From assembly GCA_002419585.1 (NCBI GenBank), contig DIGJ01000023.1:1-64000 (forward strand): a DNA stretch of 64,000 nt, written 5' to 3'. How positions within the stretch are numbered: position 1 is the first letter of the stretch; the number at the start of each line of letters is the position of its first letter. The translations under genes and the position numbers were made by a program. Below, piece after piece: positions 53,036 through 62,622 of this stretch. The notes beneath the pieces are model-generated. The model saw only the letters and a list, made by a program, of their open reading frames with translations, had not been told where the DNA came from and ran no database searches. Origin of the DNA: Lachnoclostridium sp. UBA5725. GTDB lineage: Bacteria; Bacillota; Clostridia; Lachnospirales; Lachnospiraceae.

Positions 53036-54052
53036 TTGGAACAAAGAAGAATCACAATTAAGGATGTTGCACAGGAGCTGGGACTAAGCACGGCAACTGT
53101 TTCCAATGTAATCCATGGAAAAACCAAAAAAATATCCAATCAGACGGTGCATAAAGTGCAGGAAAAGCTAGAACTAAGTGGATACATTCCAAATATGGCG
53201 GCCGTTCTCCTGGCACAAAATACATCACGTATTGTATGTGTGGTACTTTCGGATGATGTGAAATACGAAGGAAAGATGATAGAAGATCCTTTTGTTAGTG
53301 GGATTTTAAATGGTTTGTCCAAAGAACTGGCAGAAAATGATTATTTTATGATGGTAAAAGAAGAAGCAAATCTGGACTCGATTGTCCGCTATGCATCCAT
53401 GTGGAATATGGCAGGTCTTATTCTAGTTGGATACTGTTTGCGTGATTACGAAGAAATTCGCAGGAAAATGCACATTCCTTTTGTTGTGATTGATTCTTAT
53501 CAAAAGGAAGTACAAAATTTTTCGGATGTTGGAATTGACAATATAGACGGTGGATTTATGGCCGGGATGCATTTGATTGAAAATGGACATACGAAGATTA
53601 TGTATCTGGCAGATAATAAAGAAGATGGAGATTATGAACGCTATCTTGGACTTACGAAAGCATTGAAGGAAAAGAAACTGGAATATAGTGAGAGTGATTA
53701 TAAACTTTTAGATATGAATTTGGAAAAGCGAAAGTTGATATATCAAACACTTTTGGACGAGCTGCCTCTTTATACGGCAGCCTTTTGCGCTTCCGATATG
53801 TATGCAATCGAGTTTATGAATTTTTTGTTAGAGAAGGGCATCAAGGTACCAACAGATTTTTCTATTATAGGATTTGATGACATACCGTTAGCCAGTTTCG
53901 TATATCCAGGATTAAGTACGATTTCCCAGGACCTTTCAAAACGGGCAAAGACTGCCGTTTTGTTATTACAAGAATTAATGGAAGGGAAAAAAGCAAGAAC
54001 CGTACGATTACCGGTAACGTTAGTCGTTCGAAATAGTGTAAACAGAATCTAA
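53036..54052 (+). CDS. LacI-family transcriptional regulator
   Basis: HTH ITIKDVAQELGLSTATVSNVIHGK at the N-terminus, hinge-like KVQEKLELSGYIPNMAAVLLAQ, then a sugar-binding-protein-like effector domain ending DFSIIGFDDIPLASFVYPGLSTI. The start is probably TTG 53036, correctly spaced from AAGGCGGTGG; GTG 53027 lies within that ribosome site. It sits 59 bp behind putP with its own possible promoter. The effector is unknown. Confidence 0.92.
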   Translation: MEQRRITIKDVAQELGLSTATVSNVIHGKTKKISNQTVHKVQEKLELSGYIPNMAAVLLAQNTSRIVCVVLSDDVKYEGKMIEDPFVSGILNGLSKELAENDYFMMVKEEANLDSIVRYASMWNMAGLILVGYCLRDYEEIRRKMHIPFVVIDSYQKEVQNFSDVGIDNIDGGFMAGMHLIENGHTKIMYLADNKEDGDYERYLGLTKALKEKKLEYSESDYKLLDMNLEKRKLIYQTLLDELPLYTAAFCASDMYAIEFMNFLLEKGIKVPTDFSIIGFDDIPLASFVYPGLSTISQDLSKRAKTAVLLLQELMEGKKARTVRLPVTLVVRNSVNRI

Positions 54053-54060
54053 GAAAAAAA

Positions 54061-54097
54061 GAAAGGCACAATGCACAAATTGTGCCTTTCTTTTTTG
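54061..54097. terminator. Terminator behind the LacI gene
   Basis: GAAAGGCACAAT pairs with ATTGTGCCTTTC (54061-54072 with 54079-54090), followed by TTTTTTGG; the preceding A-run makes it bidirectional. Confidence 0.9.
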
Positions 54098-54194
54098 GAA
54101 TAGGTTATGCGTTTAACCTCTTGTGAAATCGTTGTTTCGTGCTAATATAATTATAAGTATTTGCGCAGATACAAAAATCTGGAGGATATCAGAA

Positions 54195-55571
54195 ATGAGG
54201 CAAAAATATTATCTGAAATTAAATTTTCAAAAAGCATATTTTAAGGAAATGTTAGTAATTGGGTTACCGGTTACCTTACAGAGTATTTTTCAAGCATCTT
54301 ATAGTTTAGTGGATCAATTAATGGTAGGGAGTCTTGGGACAGTAAGTATTGCTGGAAGTGGACTGGGTGCAAAGTTTTCAAGTTTAGTAACGGTGACAAT
54401 ATCTGCGGTAGCTGCAGTAGCTTCGATTTTGATAGCTCAGTATCATGGCAATAAAGATAAAGCAGGAATCAATCAAAGCTTTTTTTCTTGTTTTTATATT
54501 GCAATGGCAGTAATGCTTTTGTTTGCAATCCCCTCGATTTTCATTCCAGATTATGTTATGAGCCTTTACACGACCGATTTAAAGACTGTGCAAATGGCGG
54601 CAAATTATCTTAGAATTATTGCAATTAGTTTTATGCCTATGACGATTACCATGCTTCTTTCGTCCCTGCTTCGAAGTATGGAAATGAGCCGTGTGCCAAT
54701 GTATGCCAGTATTCTATCCATGGGAGCCAATATTTTATTTAACTATATTTTTATTTTTGGAAAATTTGGAATGCCGCGTCTTTCCTTAATTGGAGCAGGC
54801 ATCGGCACACTCATCGCACGAAGCATAGAAACATTCATCCTGATTTGTATGATTTTTGGTAAAAAATTTCGAAATGAACTTACACTACACCCGGTCGCAT
54901 TTCGAAATTCTTTTTATCGAAAGATATCTGGAATGGTAATTCCGATTCTATTGAACGAATTTTTGTGGAGTTTTGGAGAAAACATATATGCTGCAATATA
55001 TGGAAGATTAGGAACGCAGTCTCTCGCCGCTGTTACCTTGACAAACCCAATACAAGCCATGTTTATTGGTATGTTTACCGGGGTTTCAAGTGCGGCAGCA
55101 GTTATGGTAGGAAAGCGCCTGGGGCAAGATGACAAAGAAGCTGCTTATGATATATCAAAATATCTGGTCAAAGTTGGTCTAGTTGGATCGGTCATGATTG
55201 GAAGTATTTTAGTATTCCTTGCAACGCCATATGTTACATTGTTTTCCATCGAACCAGAAGTTGCAAGACTTACAAGGTATCTGATTTATGCGCTTGCAAT
55301 TGTTTTGTTTGCCAAGATTACGAATATGATTTTAGCAGGTGGAATCATCCGAAGCGGCGGCAACACACATTACACATTGATAATAGACCTGATTGGAACA
55401 TGGGTGTTTGGTGTACCGCTTGCATTGATTGCAGGTTATGTATGGAGGCTACCGGTATACCTGGTTTATTTTATTTTGTCACAGGAAGAATTAATTCGTT
55501 TAATCCTTGGGTTTCATGTCTTTCGCAAAAAGAAATGGATGAAAAATATTACGAAGGAATCGAAACTTTAG
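54195..55571 (+). CDS. MATE-family efflux transporter
   Basis: A 458-residue protein with 12 helices in two similar halves: ML VIGLPVTLQSIFQASYSLVDQLMVGSLG in the first, and SGMVIPILLNEFLWSFGENIYAAIYGRLG in the second. It exports drugs or metabolites using a Na+ or H+ gradient. ATG 54195 has TGGAGGATATC upstream; the ATG at 54123 would add a 24-residue extension not seen in the family. Its 3' end overlaps the convergent EamA gene by 23 bp. Confidence 0.92.
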   Translation: MRQKYYLKLNFQKAYFKEMLVIGLPVTLQSIFQASYSLVDQLMVGSLGTVSIAGSGLGAKFSSLVTVTISAVAAVASILIAQYHGNKDKAGINQSFFSCFYIAMAVMLLFAIPSIFIPDYVMSLYTTDLKTVQMAANYLRIIAISFMPMTITMLLSSLLRSMEMSRVPMYASILSMGANILFNYIFIFGKFGMPRLSLIGAGIGTLIARSIETFILICMIFGKKFRNELTLHPVAFRNSFYRKISGMVIPILLNEFLWSFGENIYAAIYGRLGTQSLAAVTLTNPIQAMFIGMFTGVSSAAAVMVGKRLGQDDKEAAYDISKYLVKVGLVGSVMIGSILVFLATPYVTLFSIEPEVARLTRYLIYALAIVLFAKITNMILAGGIIRSGGNTHYTLIIDLIGTWVFGVPLALIAGYVWRLPVYLVYFILSQEELIRLILGFHVFRKKKWMKNITKESKL

Positions 55572-56391
55572 GGATGGAAAAAAGTTGATGTAAAAGAACG
55601 GCTGCAACAACAAGACAACCACCTAATATGGATAAAGCCCCTGGTTTTTCACTGGTAACAAAAAAGACCCAGAAAGGATTTAACAATGGTTCCAAAATAG
55701 GAATTAAAGTAGCCTGAAGTAAGGTTACATGGGCAACGGCTTTGGTATAGAACAAATAAGAAATACCAAGCTGGAACACGCCTAGAAAAATAAGGCCACC
55801 GATGGTTTTGGAATCTGGAACGGATGTAGTGTAAAATGGGATTGCAAATAGAAACGTAAATACGTTTCCAAGTAATGATACATAGAGTAAAGGGGTATCC
55901 TTTTGTTGCTTTAAAAGGATAACAAAAGCAGCCATAAAAACGCCACTGAGAATAGCTACTAAGTTACCAAGCATATTTCCCGGGTGCAGTTCGTCTGCAA
56001 AAAATAAAAACATACCTAAAAAGACAACAAACATGGTGGCAATGTCCTTCCATTTGATCTTTTCCTTTAAACATAGCCAAGAAAACAACATGACCCAGAT
56101 TGGTGAAGTATATTGTAATAAAATAGCATTTGCGCTGGTGGTTAGCTTATTTGCAATGACAAAACAAATGACCAGAAATGAATAAGATAGAGCCCCCAGA
56201 ATGGTAACTGGCTTAATGCTTCTTAAAGATGGAATATGTCGAAGGTATAGCAACATAATAAGCGCTGCGATTCCACTTCGTATACCTGCAATCGCCATGG
56301 GATTCCAATCAATGATCTTAATAAATAAGCCGCCAGTGCTCCAAAGTATAGAGGCTATAATAAGGTATAATAATGGTTTTTTACTGTTCAA
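55549..56391 (-). CDS. EamA/DMT-family transporter
   Basis: About 280 residues with ten helices in two EamA repeats (LLYLIIASILWSTGGLFIK; LLGNLVAILSGVFMAAFVIL). It probably exports metabolites. I prefer TTG 56391 because GAAAGGGC lies just upstream; ATG 56457 would add 22 residues with no ribosome site. The last 23 coding bases overlap the MATE gene tail to tail, so the two transcripts are partly antisense. Confidence 0.88.
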   Translation of the reverse strand: MNSKKPLLYLIIASILWSTGGLFIKIIDWNPMAIAGIRSGIAALIMLLYLRHIPSLRSIKPVTILGALSYSFLVICFVIANKLTTSANAILLQYTSPIWVMLFSWLCLKEKIKWKDIATMFVVFLGMFLFFADELHPGNMLGNLVAILSGVFMAAFVILLKQQKDTPLLYVSLLGNVFTFLFAIPFYTTSVPDSKTIGGLIFLGVFQLGISYLFYTKAVAHVTLLQATLIPILEPLLNPFWVFFVTSEKPGALSILGGCLVVAAVLLHQLFSIPKVSIPS

Positions 56392-56474
56392 AATAATCTG
56401 CCCTTTCGAAATTATGCTATGGCTATTGTAACCTACTTGAATCGCAAATTCAATCATATAGAAGAAAGGGGAAA

Positions 56475-56560
56475 TAAAAAAATCGAGTATTGAATGAGCA
56501 TTACCCGAAATTAGACCAGTCTAATATATAAGGTCAGCTCATAAATTACTCGAATTTTTT
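56475..56560. terminator. Three-tier bidirectional hairpin between minus-strand genes
   Basis: TCGAGTA pairs with TACTCGA, TGAGC with GCTCA, and ATTAGAC with GTCTAAT inside, with A/T runs at both ends. It lies behind the 56601-56888 gene and in front of the EamA gene on the minus strand, so it most likely ends the former. Confidence 0.65.
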
Positions 56561-56600
56561 GTCTATTATTAGTTCTCATACGTTTAGCTTGAGTTTGTTT

Positions 56601-56888
56601 TTACTCTATTTTTTGATACCTTGTAAAAAATTTGTCAGCACCACATACATGCTTCGTTCCGTCCTCATCGAGGATAATATAGTCACCCTCACCGATAAAG
56701 GTACGGCCCCTGCGATTTTGAATGTAAGGGCAAACAACGCCATTTGGCCGTTTGATTTTTACGAGAGAATCTGTGACAATCCAACCCTTGGTAATAACAT
56801 CTGCGAATAATTCAAAACCGTCTTCTAATCCCTCATTTGGTACATATTGCGTAACCTCAGCTTCCAAAGCTGTTCGTATATATTTCAT
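56601..56888 (-). CDS. PGDYG-like small protein, unknown function
   Basis: A 95-residue soluble protein. The segment GEGDYIILDEDGTKHVCGADKFFTRYQKIE resembles the PGDYG domain, a small beta domain often found in phage proteins. The N-terminus is MKYIRTALEAEVTQYVPNEG. ATG 56888 with CAGGAGGAGTACT is a far better start than the ATG at 56927. Transcribed alone on the minus strand. Confidence 0.6.
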   Translation of the reverse strand: MKYIRTALEAEVTQYVPNEGLEDGFELFADVITKGWIVTDSLVKIKRPNGVVCPYIQNRRGRTFIGEGDYIILDEDGTKHVCGADKFFTRYQKIE

Positions 56889-57064
56889 AGTACTCCTCCT
56901 GTGAATCTTGCGATTGACATGATACATATAATATAATTATATAGCAAAATTTGCTAAAATTCAAACACTTTATATGAAATTTATGGAAAACGACATAATT
57001 ATTGTACTATTTGTCGAAATGAGGTATAATTAAGAAAAAATTAAGAGATAAAGGGGGTAAGTTT

Positions 57065-59149
57065 ATGCGTATAAAACACTATAGTACCAAGATGCTAATT
57101 ACGCTATTGCCAGTTGTTTTAATTGGCACAATCTTACTTACATATGTTAGTTCCACCAAAAGTATGGAAACTATTTCAACTCAGGTAGACGCGACCATGC
57201 GTTCCGAACTGGATTCCAAAGTAACAGGAATCAAAAAGAAAATTGACAGTGTCAAAATGATGGCAGCAATCATTGCAAAGCAGGTTGGAAATTCATATAC
57301 CTACACGAGTTTGGAAGATTACGAAAAACACTTATCGCAAGTAATTTATGAAGAGGATATTGTGTTGGGGTCCGGTATCTGGTTTGAACCTTTTGTATAT
57401 GATTCTACACAAAAATACGTTGGACCATACATCTATAAAGATGGAGAAACTGTAGCGGTAACCATGGATTATAGTAATGCAGACTATGATTACTTTAATC
57501 AGGAATACTATACATCTACCGTAGATGCAAAAGAAGAGGCACTGTTTACGGAAGCGTATTATGATGAAACTTCCGGTAAGGTAATGTCGTCTTGTACGTA
57601 TCCGATCTACAATCAACAGGGTAAATTTATTGGATGTGTATCGGTAGATATTGATTTGACGTCAATTCAAGAATTGGTAAATTCGATACAGATTGGAAAA
57701 AATGGAAAGGCATTTCTTCTAAATAGTGCTGGTATATATTTAAGTTCACAGGACGCAGATAAAATAATGAATAAGTCCATTACAGCCGAGGATAATGCTA
57801 CTCTTGCGAAAGCAGGAACTCAGATACTTGCTACCGAAGAGGGAAGAGTAAACTATAAAGAAGATACGGAAATCTATAATGTTTATTTTAAAAATATTCC
57901 AATTCTAAATTGGAAGCTTGCAATTCGCATGCCTTTTAGTGAACTGAATGAACCAGTGAAACATTTACAAAAGCTATTATTTTTAATTAGTGGAATAATT
58001 AACCTGCTAATTATTGTCGTTATTTTATTGCTTGTTCGAAACATCTCAAAGAATTTAAAACGAGTAAATCGTTTTGCAACGTCGCTTTCGGTAGGAGATT
58101 TCACCATTCAGCCAATGCCGATTAAGGGAAGCGATGAACTAAGTCAGATGGGCGAAGCAATGAACAAGATGTATGCAGCAAATAAGAAGGTCATTTCTAT
58201 GATAGCAGAGCAATTTAAAGAAATTGGAGATGATAGTGTAAAATTGCATACAACGACAGAGCAGTTACAAAATTACTTTGAGCAGATACGCTCATCAATC
58301 CAAATCATCAATGAAGATATGATGACCTCCAGCGCGGCAACAGAAGAACTTTTAGCCTCCTCACAGAATGTAAAAGACTCCGTAACGCATTTGGTAAGCC
58401 AGACACAACAAAGCAACGAAATGACTATAGATATACGAAGCCGTGCACTTAAGATTCAAAGGGATAATTTAGAGTCTTTTGAAAAAACAGAAAAACTTGC
58501 AAAAGAATATGAAGATAACTTAAATGAAAGTATGAAAAAGGCTGAGGTTGTGGAAACTATTGGAATTATGGCAGAGTCAATTTCACAAATTGCGGAACAG
58601 ATTAATCTGTTATCTTTAAATGCCTCCATTGAAGCAGCACGAGCAGGAGAACAGGGTAAAGGTTTTGCAGTTGTAGCCAGTGAAATCGGAAAGCTTGCAA
58701 ACGAAACAGAAAATACAGTAAACGAGATTCGAAAGACCATCAACGAAATACACACGGCCTTCGGTGATTTGACACAGGATGCACAGCATCTGATCTCTTT
58801 CATTGGAGAAACAGTTACACCAGACTATAATACATTTGCACAAGTTGCAAAACAGTACGAAGAAGATGCCGGAAGCTTTGAAACCATTATTGACAACATT
58901 ACGAAGATGACCGATGGAATCCAAAAAACAATGGACGAAATCAACCTCGCCATCGTTGATGTAGCCGAAGCTGCCCAAAACACGGCCGACCGAAGCAGCA
59001 CAATCACAGGAAGCGCCGAAGAACTGACCGGCGTAGTAAAAGAAGTAACCGTCATGGCAGAGACCCAAAAAGAAATGGCAAACAAAATGGATGGCGTAGT
59101 AAAACAGTTCCGTCTAGACGATTCCGAAACGATTTCTATAGAAAAGTAA
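57065..59149 (+). CDS. Methyl-accepting chemotaxis protein with Cache sensor
   Basis: A 694-residue receptor: TM1 (about 10-30); an outside dCache-type sensor (about 35-290, with GSGIWFEPFVYD and YYTSTVDAKEEALFTEAYYD typical of dCache_1); TM2 (about 305-325); HAMP; and a long cytoplasmic coiled coil with the tip QINLLSLNASIEAARAGEQG, where CheA/CheW dock. AAGGGGGTAAG precedes the ATG. The last 200 bp show a marked rise in C-ending codons compared with the rest of the gene. Confidence 0.95.
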   Translation: MRIKHYSTKMLITLLPVVLIGTILLTYVSSTKSMETISTQVDATMRSELDSKVTGIKKKIDSVKMMAAIIAKQVGNSYTYTSLEDYEKHLSQVIYEEDIVLGSGIWFEPFVYDSTQKYVGPYIYKDGETVAVTMDYSNADYDYFNQEYYTSTVDAKEEALFTEAYYDETSGKVMSSCTYPIYNQQGKFIGCVSVDIDLTSIQELVNSIQIGKNGKAFLLNSAGIYLSSQDADKIMNKSITAEDNATLAKAGTQILATEEGRVNYKEDTEIYNVYFKNIPILNWKLAIRMPFSELNEPVKHLQKLLFLISGIINLLIIVVILLLVRNISKNLKRVNRFATSLSVGDFTIQPMPIKGSDELSQMGEAMNKMYAANKKVISMIAEQFKEIGDDSVKLHTTTEQLQNYFEQIRSSIQIINEDMMTSSAATEELLASSQNVKDSVTHLVSQTQQSNEMTIDIRSRALKIQRDNLESFEKTEKLAKEYEDNLNESMKKAEVVETIGIMAESISQIAEQINLLSLNASIEAARAGEQGKGFAVVASEIGKLANETENTVNEIRKTINEIHTAFGDLTQDAQHLISFIGETVTPDYNTFAQVAKQYEEDAGSFETIIDNITKMTDGIQKTMDEINLAIVDVAEAAQNTADRSSTITGSAEELTGVVKEVTVMAETQKEMANKMDGVVKQFRLDDSETISIEK

Positions 59150-59232
59150 AAGTAGAAAAAATCTTATAAGTTATTTTAATATACGAAACACAAACGAAAA
59201 AACAAAAACTATAAGAGGCGAAAGATAAATTA

Positions 59233-59412
59233 CAATTTGCAAGCCAAGACTAAAAATGCTGTGTATTCAAAACGAATTTAAACGATTATTTTAGTAAGAC
59301 AATAACAAAAATGGAGTGGCGACACTCCATTTTTGTTGTTTATGGCTTACTAAAATTGACAATCGTTTTGAGTTTTGAATACACAGCATTTTTAGTCTTG
59401 GCTTGCAAATTG
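59233..59412 (-). repeat. Long-hairpin element, copy C (minus orientation)
   Basis: 180 bp, arms 59233-59298 and 59346-59412. The outer 41 bp (CAATTTGC plus variable stem) are perfectly complementary. Read on the minus strand it shows the same order as copies A and B: CAATTTGC, variable stem, TCAAAACGATTGTC then AATTTTAGTAAG, apical hairpin with GGAGTGTCGCCACTCC, then CTTACTAAAATAATCG and AATTCG. The variable and apical stems differ from A and B yet remain paired. On the minus strand it begins 26 bp behind the SDR stop codon. Confidence 0.85.
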
Positions 59413-59438
59413 CCAATCCCCATCCGCTTTTGTTTTTT

Positions 59439-60170
59439 TTATATCCATGCCCCATCCAGGTTTATAACTTGCCCCGTTAAGTATTCATTTTTGTGAGTAA
59501 CGGAATAAACAAAATCGGCGACTTCTTCCGCCCTGCCTAAACGGTTGGCAGGAATCTCATCAATCAGATTCATTAGTTCGTCATCCGCAAGAAACTGATT
59601 CATTTCAGTATCAATTGCACCGCACGCAATGGCATTTACCTGTATGTTTGATGGTGCAAGTTCTTTTGCAAGTGCTTTTGTAAAAGCATTGATTCCACCC
59701 TTTGTGGTGGAGTATGCTACTTCACAGGAGGCACCCGTATTACCCCAGACAGAGGAAATATTAACGATTTTTCCTTTTTTTTGCGTAATCATTTCTGGTA
59801 CTGCCAGTCGACAGCAATTAAAGACAGAGGTAAGATTGGTTTGTATCATACGATTCCAGTCATCAATGGACATATCGGTTAATATCCCAATGAAGGAAAT
59901 TCCGGCGTTATTTACTAATACATCGAGGGAAGCATATTGCTTTTTTATTTGTTTAAAGAGTTCCTCACAGGTTTTGTAATCCCCTACATCTCCAACAAAA
60001 GACATGCAAGACACCTGATACCCCTCGATTTCTTTTTTGACTTTTTCTAGTAATTCCTCATTTTTCACACAGTTAATCACAACATTGTATCCTTTTTTTG
60101 CATACTTCACTGCAATCGCCTTACCAATTCCTCTGGAAGCACCAGTAACTAAAACGGTTTTTTTATTCAT
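59439..60170 (-). CDS. Short-chain dehydrogenase/reductase, FabG-like
   Basis: A 243-residue SDR: cofactor loop TGASRGIGKAIA, NNAGISFIG, catalytic Ser-Tyr-Lys as ISSVWGN, AYSTTKGG, and the ending LTGQVINLDGAWI typical of FabG (3-oxoacyl-ACP reductase). The isolated location, away from fatty-acid genes, means another keto substrate is possible. ATG 60170 has AAAGGAGTG upstream. Confidence 0.9.
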   Translation of the reverse strand: MNKKTVLVTGASRGIGKAIAVKYAKKGYNVVINCVKNEELLEKVKKEIEGYQVSCMSFVGDVGDYKTCEELFKQIKKQYASLDVLVNNAGISFIGILTDMSIDDWNRMIQTNLTSVFNCCRLAVPEMITQKKGKIVNISSVWGNTGASCEVAYSTTKGGINAFTKALAKELAPSNIQVNAIACGAIDTEMNQFLADDELMNLIDEIPANRLGRAEEVADFVYSVTHKNEYLTGQVINLDGAWI

Positions 60171-60346
60171 GAGAATCACTCCTTTCTACTCCTAATTATA
60201 CCACAAAGTGGTTGTATTTACTTGGGAATTTTTCGTTTGTCAAAGAGTTTCGAATCTGCTATACTCAAAGATGGTCCAAATATGCGTGCTGAGAGTCAAT
60301 TCGAAAGACGCTCAATCGGGGTGCGCTTTACTTAAGGAGAACTAAC

Positions 60347-61528
60347 GTGAAAAAAAAGAAGAAAAAAAAAGTAATTCGTAAATTTATATATATCTTTTTA
60401 AATTCAATCCTAATAATACTAGCGCTCATGGTTACGGGATTTATTAGCTATAAACTAACACTGCTATACTATGATAATTTTGGCGGACCCAAAGACGATA
60501 AAACAGCAAGAATTATTAGTGAACTATATGGTGAGGTGGAAGTGACCGAAGTTCCAAAGAACCTAATTTATGCAGTGGGTGACGACAAAGAATTGAAAGC
60601 AGTCGTCCTTGAAATATTTAATACAAAAACAAACAATATGGATTACATAACAATTCCATTAAAATCGCAGTTTACTTTGTCAAATGAACTCTATCAAAAA
60701 CTGTGTGCTTCGGGTTGCGATATACCACAAATTATGAAACTGTCCCGTATGGATGATTATTTTTCGGATGAGACCATGTATGAGTACGGAATTATTATGA
60801 TTGAAGACTTATTGGATGTCGATATTAACTACTATACAGCCCTACCGGCGGATGAATTCAAAAAAATGTTTAAGCAAAGACATGCCATGGTAGCATATGC
60901 AGAAGACGGAACCGAAATGCAAAGTTATTACGAATGGCATTTAAAAAAATCATATATCAAGAAGATTTCAGCCTTTGATGAAAACGACTATGAAGATTAT
61001 ATCAAAGAGATTTCGAAAGTTAGTGAATCAAATCTTAATATAAAGAGCAAGCTTGAATATGCAAAGAGTTATGTCAACATGAATCCAAACCTTATATATG
61101 AACATAGTTTATATGGAAAATTAAATAATAATGATTTTGAGATTAACGTAGAAGCTAGTAATCAGATGATTCAGATGATTTTATCAAATCCTTCTTATAC
61201 AAATGAGCAAACGGAGGAAGTCACGACTGCTACTAAACAAGCTTCGCTTGGGTATACGATTCAGATCTTAAATGCAAGTGAAATAAATGGACTAGCAGCT
61301 ACGTATCAGACAACACTTACCAATGCAGGATATACCATTGCTTCCATTGGTAATTATACAGGGGAAATGGCAACGCAGACGAAAATTTTAGTAAGTGAAG
61401 AGGGCCTTGGTACAGACCTTTTGACATATTTTAAGAATGCAGTTGTGGAAAAAGCAGAATTGCCATACGGATGTGATATACAAATCGTCTTGGGAACGGA
61501 TGCAGATATCAGTACTGGCAGTTATTAG
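60347..61528 (+). CDS. Membrane-anchored protein with LytR C-terminal domain
   Basis: A 393-residue protein with a very basic N-terminus (seven Lys in a row) and one membrane helix (about 14-35), the rest outside. The middle (about 75-230) resembles the LytR-CpsA-Psr region but lacks its usual Arg/Asp catalytic pattern. Residues about 300-390 are a LytR_C domain (GYTIQILNASEINGLAATYQ, TLTNAGYTIASIGNY, TKILVSEEG). Likely involved in the cell envelope. GTG start with AAGGAGAACTAAC upstream. Confidence 0.78.
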   Translation: MKKKKKKKVIRKFIYIFLNSILIILALMVTGFISYKLTLLYYDNFGGPKDDKTARIISELYGEVEVTEVPKNLIYAVGDDKELKAVVLEIFNTKTNNMDYITIPLKSQFTLSNELYQKLCASGCDIPQIMKLSRMDDYFSDETMYEYGIIMIEDLLDVDINYYTALPADEFKKMFKQRHAMVAYAEDGTEMQSYYEWHLKKSYIKKISAFDENDYEDYIKEISKVSESNLNIKSKLEYAKSYVNMNPNLIYEHSLYGKLNNNDFEINVEASNQMIQMILSNPSYTNEQTEEVTTATKQASLGYTIQILNASEINGLAATYQTTLTNAGYTIASIGNYTGEMATQTKILVSEEGLGTDLLTYFKNAVVEKAELPYGCDIQIVLGTDADISTGSY

Positions 61529-61552
61529 TAAAGAGAGTTGGGAGAAATAAAT

Positions 61553-62410
61553 ATGCGTATAAAAGCGAAAAAACCGTTGCTTGTTGTACTTGGTGCAATG
61601 TTAATGGCATTTGGTATTAATTTTTTCTATGAGCCTATGAACCTGGTAACAGGTGGAGTATCTGGATTTGCCATTATTGTAAAAGGGCTTTCAAAAGATA
61701 TTATAAGTGGTGGAATACCAGTATGGTTGACCAACTTGGTTATCAATATTTTTCTGTTTTTAGGAAGCTATCGAATTCTAGGTAAGAAATTTTTGAAAAA
61801 TACGATATTGGGAACTTTGGTATTTACGGGATGTCTTTATATCGTTCCTGTAATGGATCTGGCAAACGGAGATTTACTCTTAGCATCTATTTTTGGAAGT
61901 GTACTATCCGGAGCTGGACTTGGATTGATTTTTAGCGCAGGGGCATCTTCTGGTGGTACGGATTTGCTGGGGGCAATTTTGCACCGTTTTTTAAGACATT
62001 ATACCGTTGCACAGATGTTATTTGTAGTAGATGGTATGATTGTACTTCTTGGTGCTTTGGCTTATGGTATAGAAGTTGCTCTTTATGCGGTAATTGCGGT
62101 ATTTATCACCACAAAAGTAATGGATGCAATCTTAGAGGGACTTAAATTTGCGAAGCTTGCAATGATTATCTCAGATAAAGATAAAGAAATTTCGGAAGGT
62201 ATTTTATATGAAATGGGACGTGGTGTTACGGTGCTTCCGGCAAAAGGTGCATATTCTAACGATAATAAGAACATGCTTTTGTGCGCAGTAGACAAAAAAG
62301 AAGTTGTTGCCCTTATGGACATAGTAGACAAAAATGACCCTAAAGCTTTCATGATTGTGACGGACGCCAGGGAGGTACTTGGGGAAGGATTTATAGAATA
62401 TAGACAGTAA
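61553..62410 (+). CDS. YitT-family membrane protein (DUF161 + DUF2179)
   Basis: About 285 residues. Five helices (KKPLLVVLGAMLMAFGINFFYEP, ASSGGTDLLGAIL and others) make the YitT/DUF161 part, followed by a soluble C-terminal DUF2179 domain (ISDKDKEISEGILYEMGRGVTVLPAKGAYS, KAFMIVTDAREVLGEGF). Function of the family is not firmly known. ATG 61553 with TTGGGAGAAATAA; ATG 61538 lies upstream of that site. It follows the LytR_C gene by 24 bp, likely one transcript. Confidence 0.9.
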   Translation: MRIKAKKPLLVVLGAMLMAFGINFFYEPMNLVTGGVSGFAIIVKGLSKDIISGGIPVWLTNLVINIFLFLGSYRILGKKFLKNTILGTLVFTGCLYIVPVMDLANGDLLLASIFGSVLSGAGLGLIFSAGASSGGTDLLGAILHRFLRHYTVAQMLFVVDGMIVLLGALAYGIEVALYAVIAVFITTKVMDAILEGLKFAKLAMIISDKDKEISEGILYEMGRGVTVLPAKGAYSNDNKNMLLCAVDKKEVVALMDIVDKNDPKAFMIVTDAREVLGEGFIEYRQ

Positions 62411-62622
62411 ACCGTAAAAATGTTGTGAAAAAAATATTAAAAAGCACTTTCAAAACAAAATTCGTCAAAAACTAACAAAATTTGCTTCCTAATTCTGTAT
62501 ACAAGTTAAACAAAACTTTAAAAAGTTATTTGTGGATTTGAAATATAGTTTATTCATTTTAAATAGTGTATGATACCTTTAGTAGCCAACTAGAAAATGA
62601 ACTTTAGGGAGGAAATAATAGA

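Noticed and set aside
60270..60345. Leader of the LytR_C gene as a riboswitch
   Set aside because: Only weak pairing (GCG...CGC, TGAG...CTCA) and no match to a riboswitch consensus I know.
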